Of a DNA stretch of 64,000 nt, positions 62,932-64,000 are shown piece by piece. Location: contig NZ_JAOBTH010000027.1 in assembly GCF_025215075.1 (NCBI RefSeq), forward strand, positions 1 through 64,000. The letters run 5' to 3'. Under the pieces are notes generated by a model. That model worked only from the letters and a program-made list of their open reading frames with translations, did not search any database and was not told the DNA's origin. The translations under genes and the position numbers were made by a program. Origin of the DNA: Tenacibaculum haliotis. Lineage in GTDB: Bacteria > Bacteroidota > Bacteroidia > Flavobacteriales > Flavobacteriaceae. Position 1 is the stretch's first letter. The number at the start of each line of letters is the position of its first letter.

Positions 62932-64000
<1,069 letters not shown>

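Overview
The window is an AT-rich chromosomal segment of a marine-type flavobacterium (Bacteroidota, Flavobacteriaceae; Tenacibaculum/Polaribacter-like by overall impression, which is an inference). The signs are type IX secretion (T9SS) adhesin, SprF and OmpA modules, curli genes of Bacteroidota type, glutamine synthetases of types II and III side by side, promoters of the Bacteroidota form TAnnTTTG, many Sec lipoproteins with short lipoboxes, and almost no Shine-Dalgarno sequences. One tRNA gene is present. I saw no rRNA, CRISPR array, prophage or insertion sequence.

Layout. 1-5574: the 5' part of a giant secreted protein with Ig/PKD-like repeats and then DUF11 repeats, running off the left edge. 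5.9-8.5 kb: prfA, a small membrane protein with an ABC ATPase, and a lipoprotein. 8.5-12.8 kb: an accessory block in which four same-strand units (a Crp/Fnr regulator with an SDR reductase, a NUDIX hydrolase, a small beta-barrel protein, an unknown protein) are separated by related inverted-repeat spacers that resemble integron cassette boundaries. 12.9-15.2 kb: a membrane-anchored winged-helix regulator, divergent from two small exported proteins, with 11-bp phased direct repeats between them. 15.2-16.4 kb: purM. 16.5-22 kb: a six-gene curli operon (csgA-like, csgB-like, csgE, csgF, csgG, propeller lipoprotein) with fused domains in CsgE and CsgG. 22.4-25.8 kb: divergent GSIII and GSII. 25.9-29.3 kb: a Ca/Na antiporter, an SPFH protein, small conserved proteins and tRNA-Arg(ACG). 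29.9-39.9 kb: a LytTR response regulator, an operon for a T9SS adhesin with calcium-binding repeats, SprF/PorP and an OmpA/PD40 protein, and a convergent OmpA/PD40 paralogue. 40.4-45.2 kb: a leftward run of housekeeping genes (clpS, prmA, tpiA) with three tandem thioredoxin-like lipoproteins and an OppB-type permease. 45.2-51.2 kb: pyrF, a BtuF-like protein, a tricorn-like protease, and a SigZ-type sigma factor preceded by an 11-cysteine micro-protein. 51.3-60.6 kb: an amidohydrolase, a DoxX-like protein, an M28 peptidase, a TonB-type barrel, a TPR protein and ftsE. 60.8-64 kb: mdh, a DUF6588-like outer membrane protein, and the 3' part of gyrB.

How parts work together. The LytTR regulator probably controls itself and the adhesin operon: the same pair of half-sites, 20 bp apart, lies about 40 bp upstream of the -7 box of both. 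Three leftward or rightward units (csgA/csgB, adhesin/sprF, Cys-rich peptide/sigZ) share one plan. An abundant small or surface product is encoded first, a strong hairpin follows, and the assembly or regulatory genes come after it. This suggests that partial termination sets the stoichiometry.

The best candidates for something under-described are the Cys-rich micro-protein with the Cys-tailed SigZ, the cassette-like repeats at 8.5-12.2 kb, and the CsgH-like/CsgE and CsgG/beta-barrel fusions.
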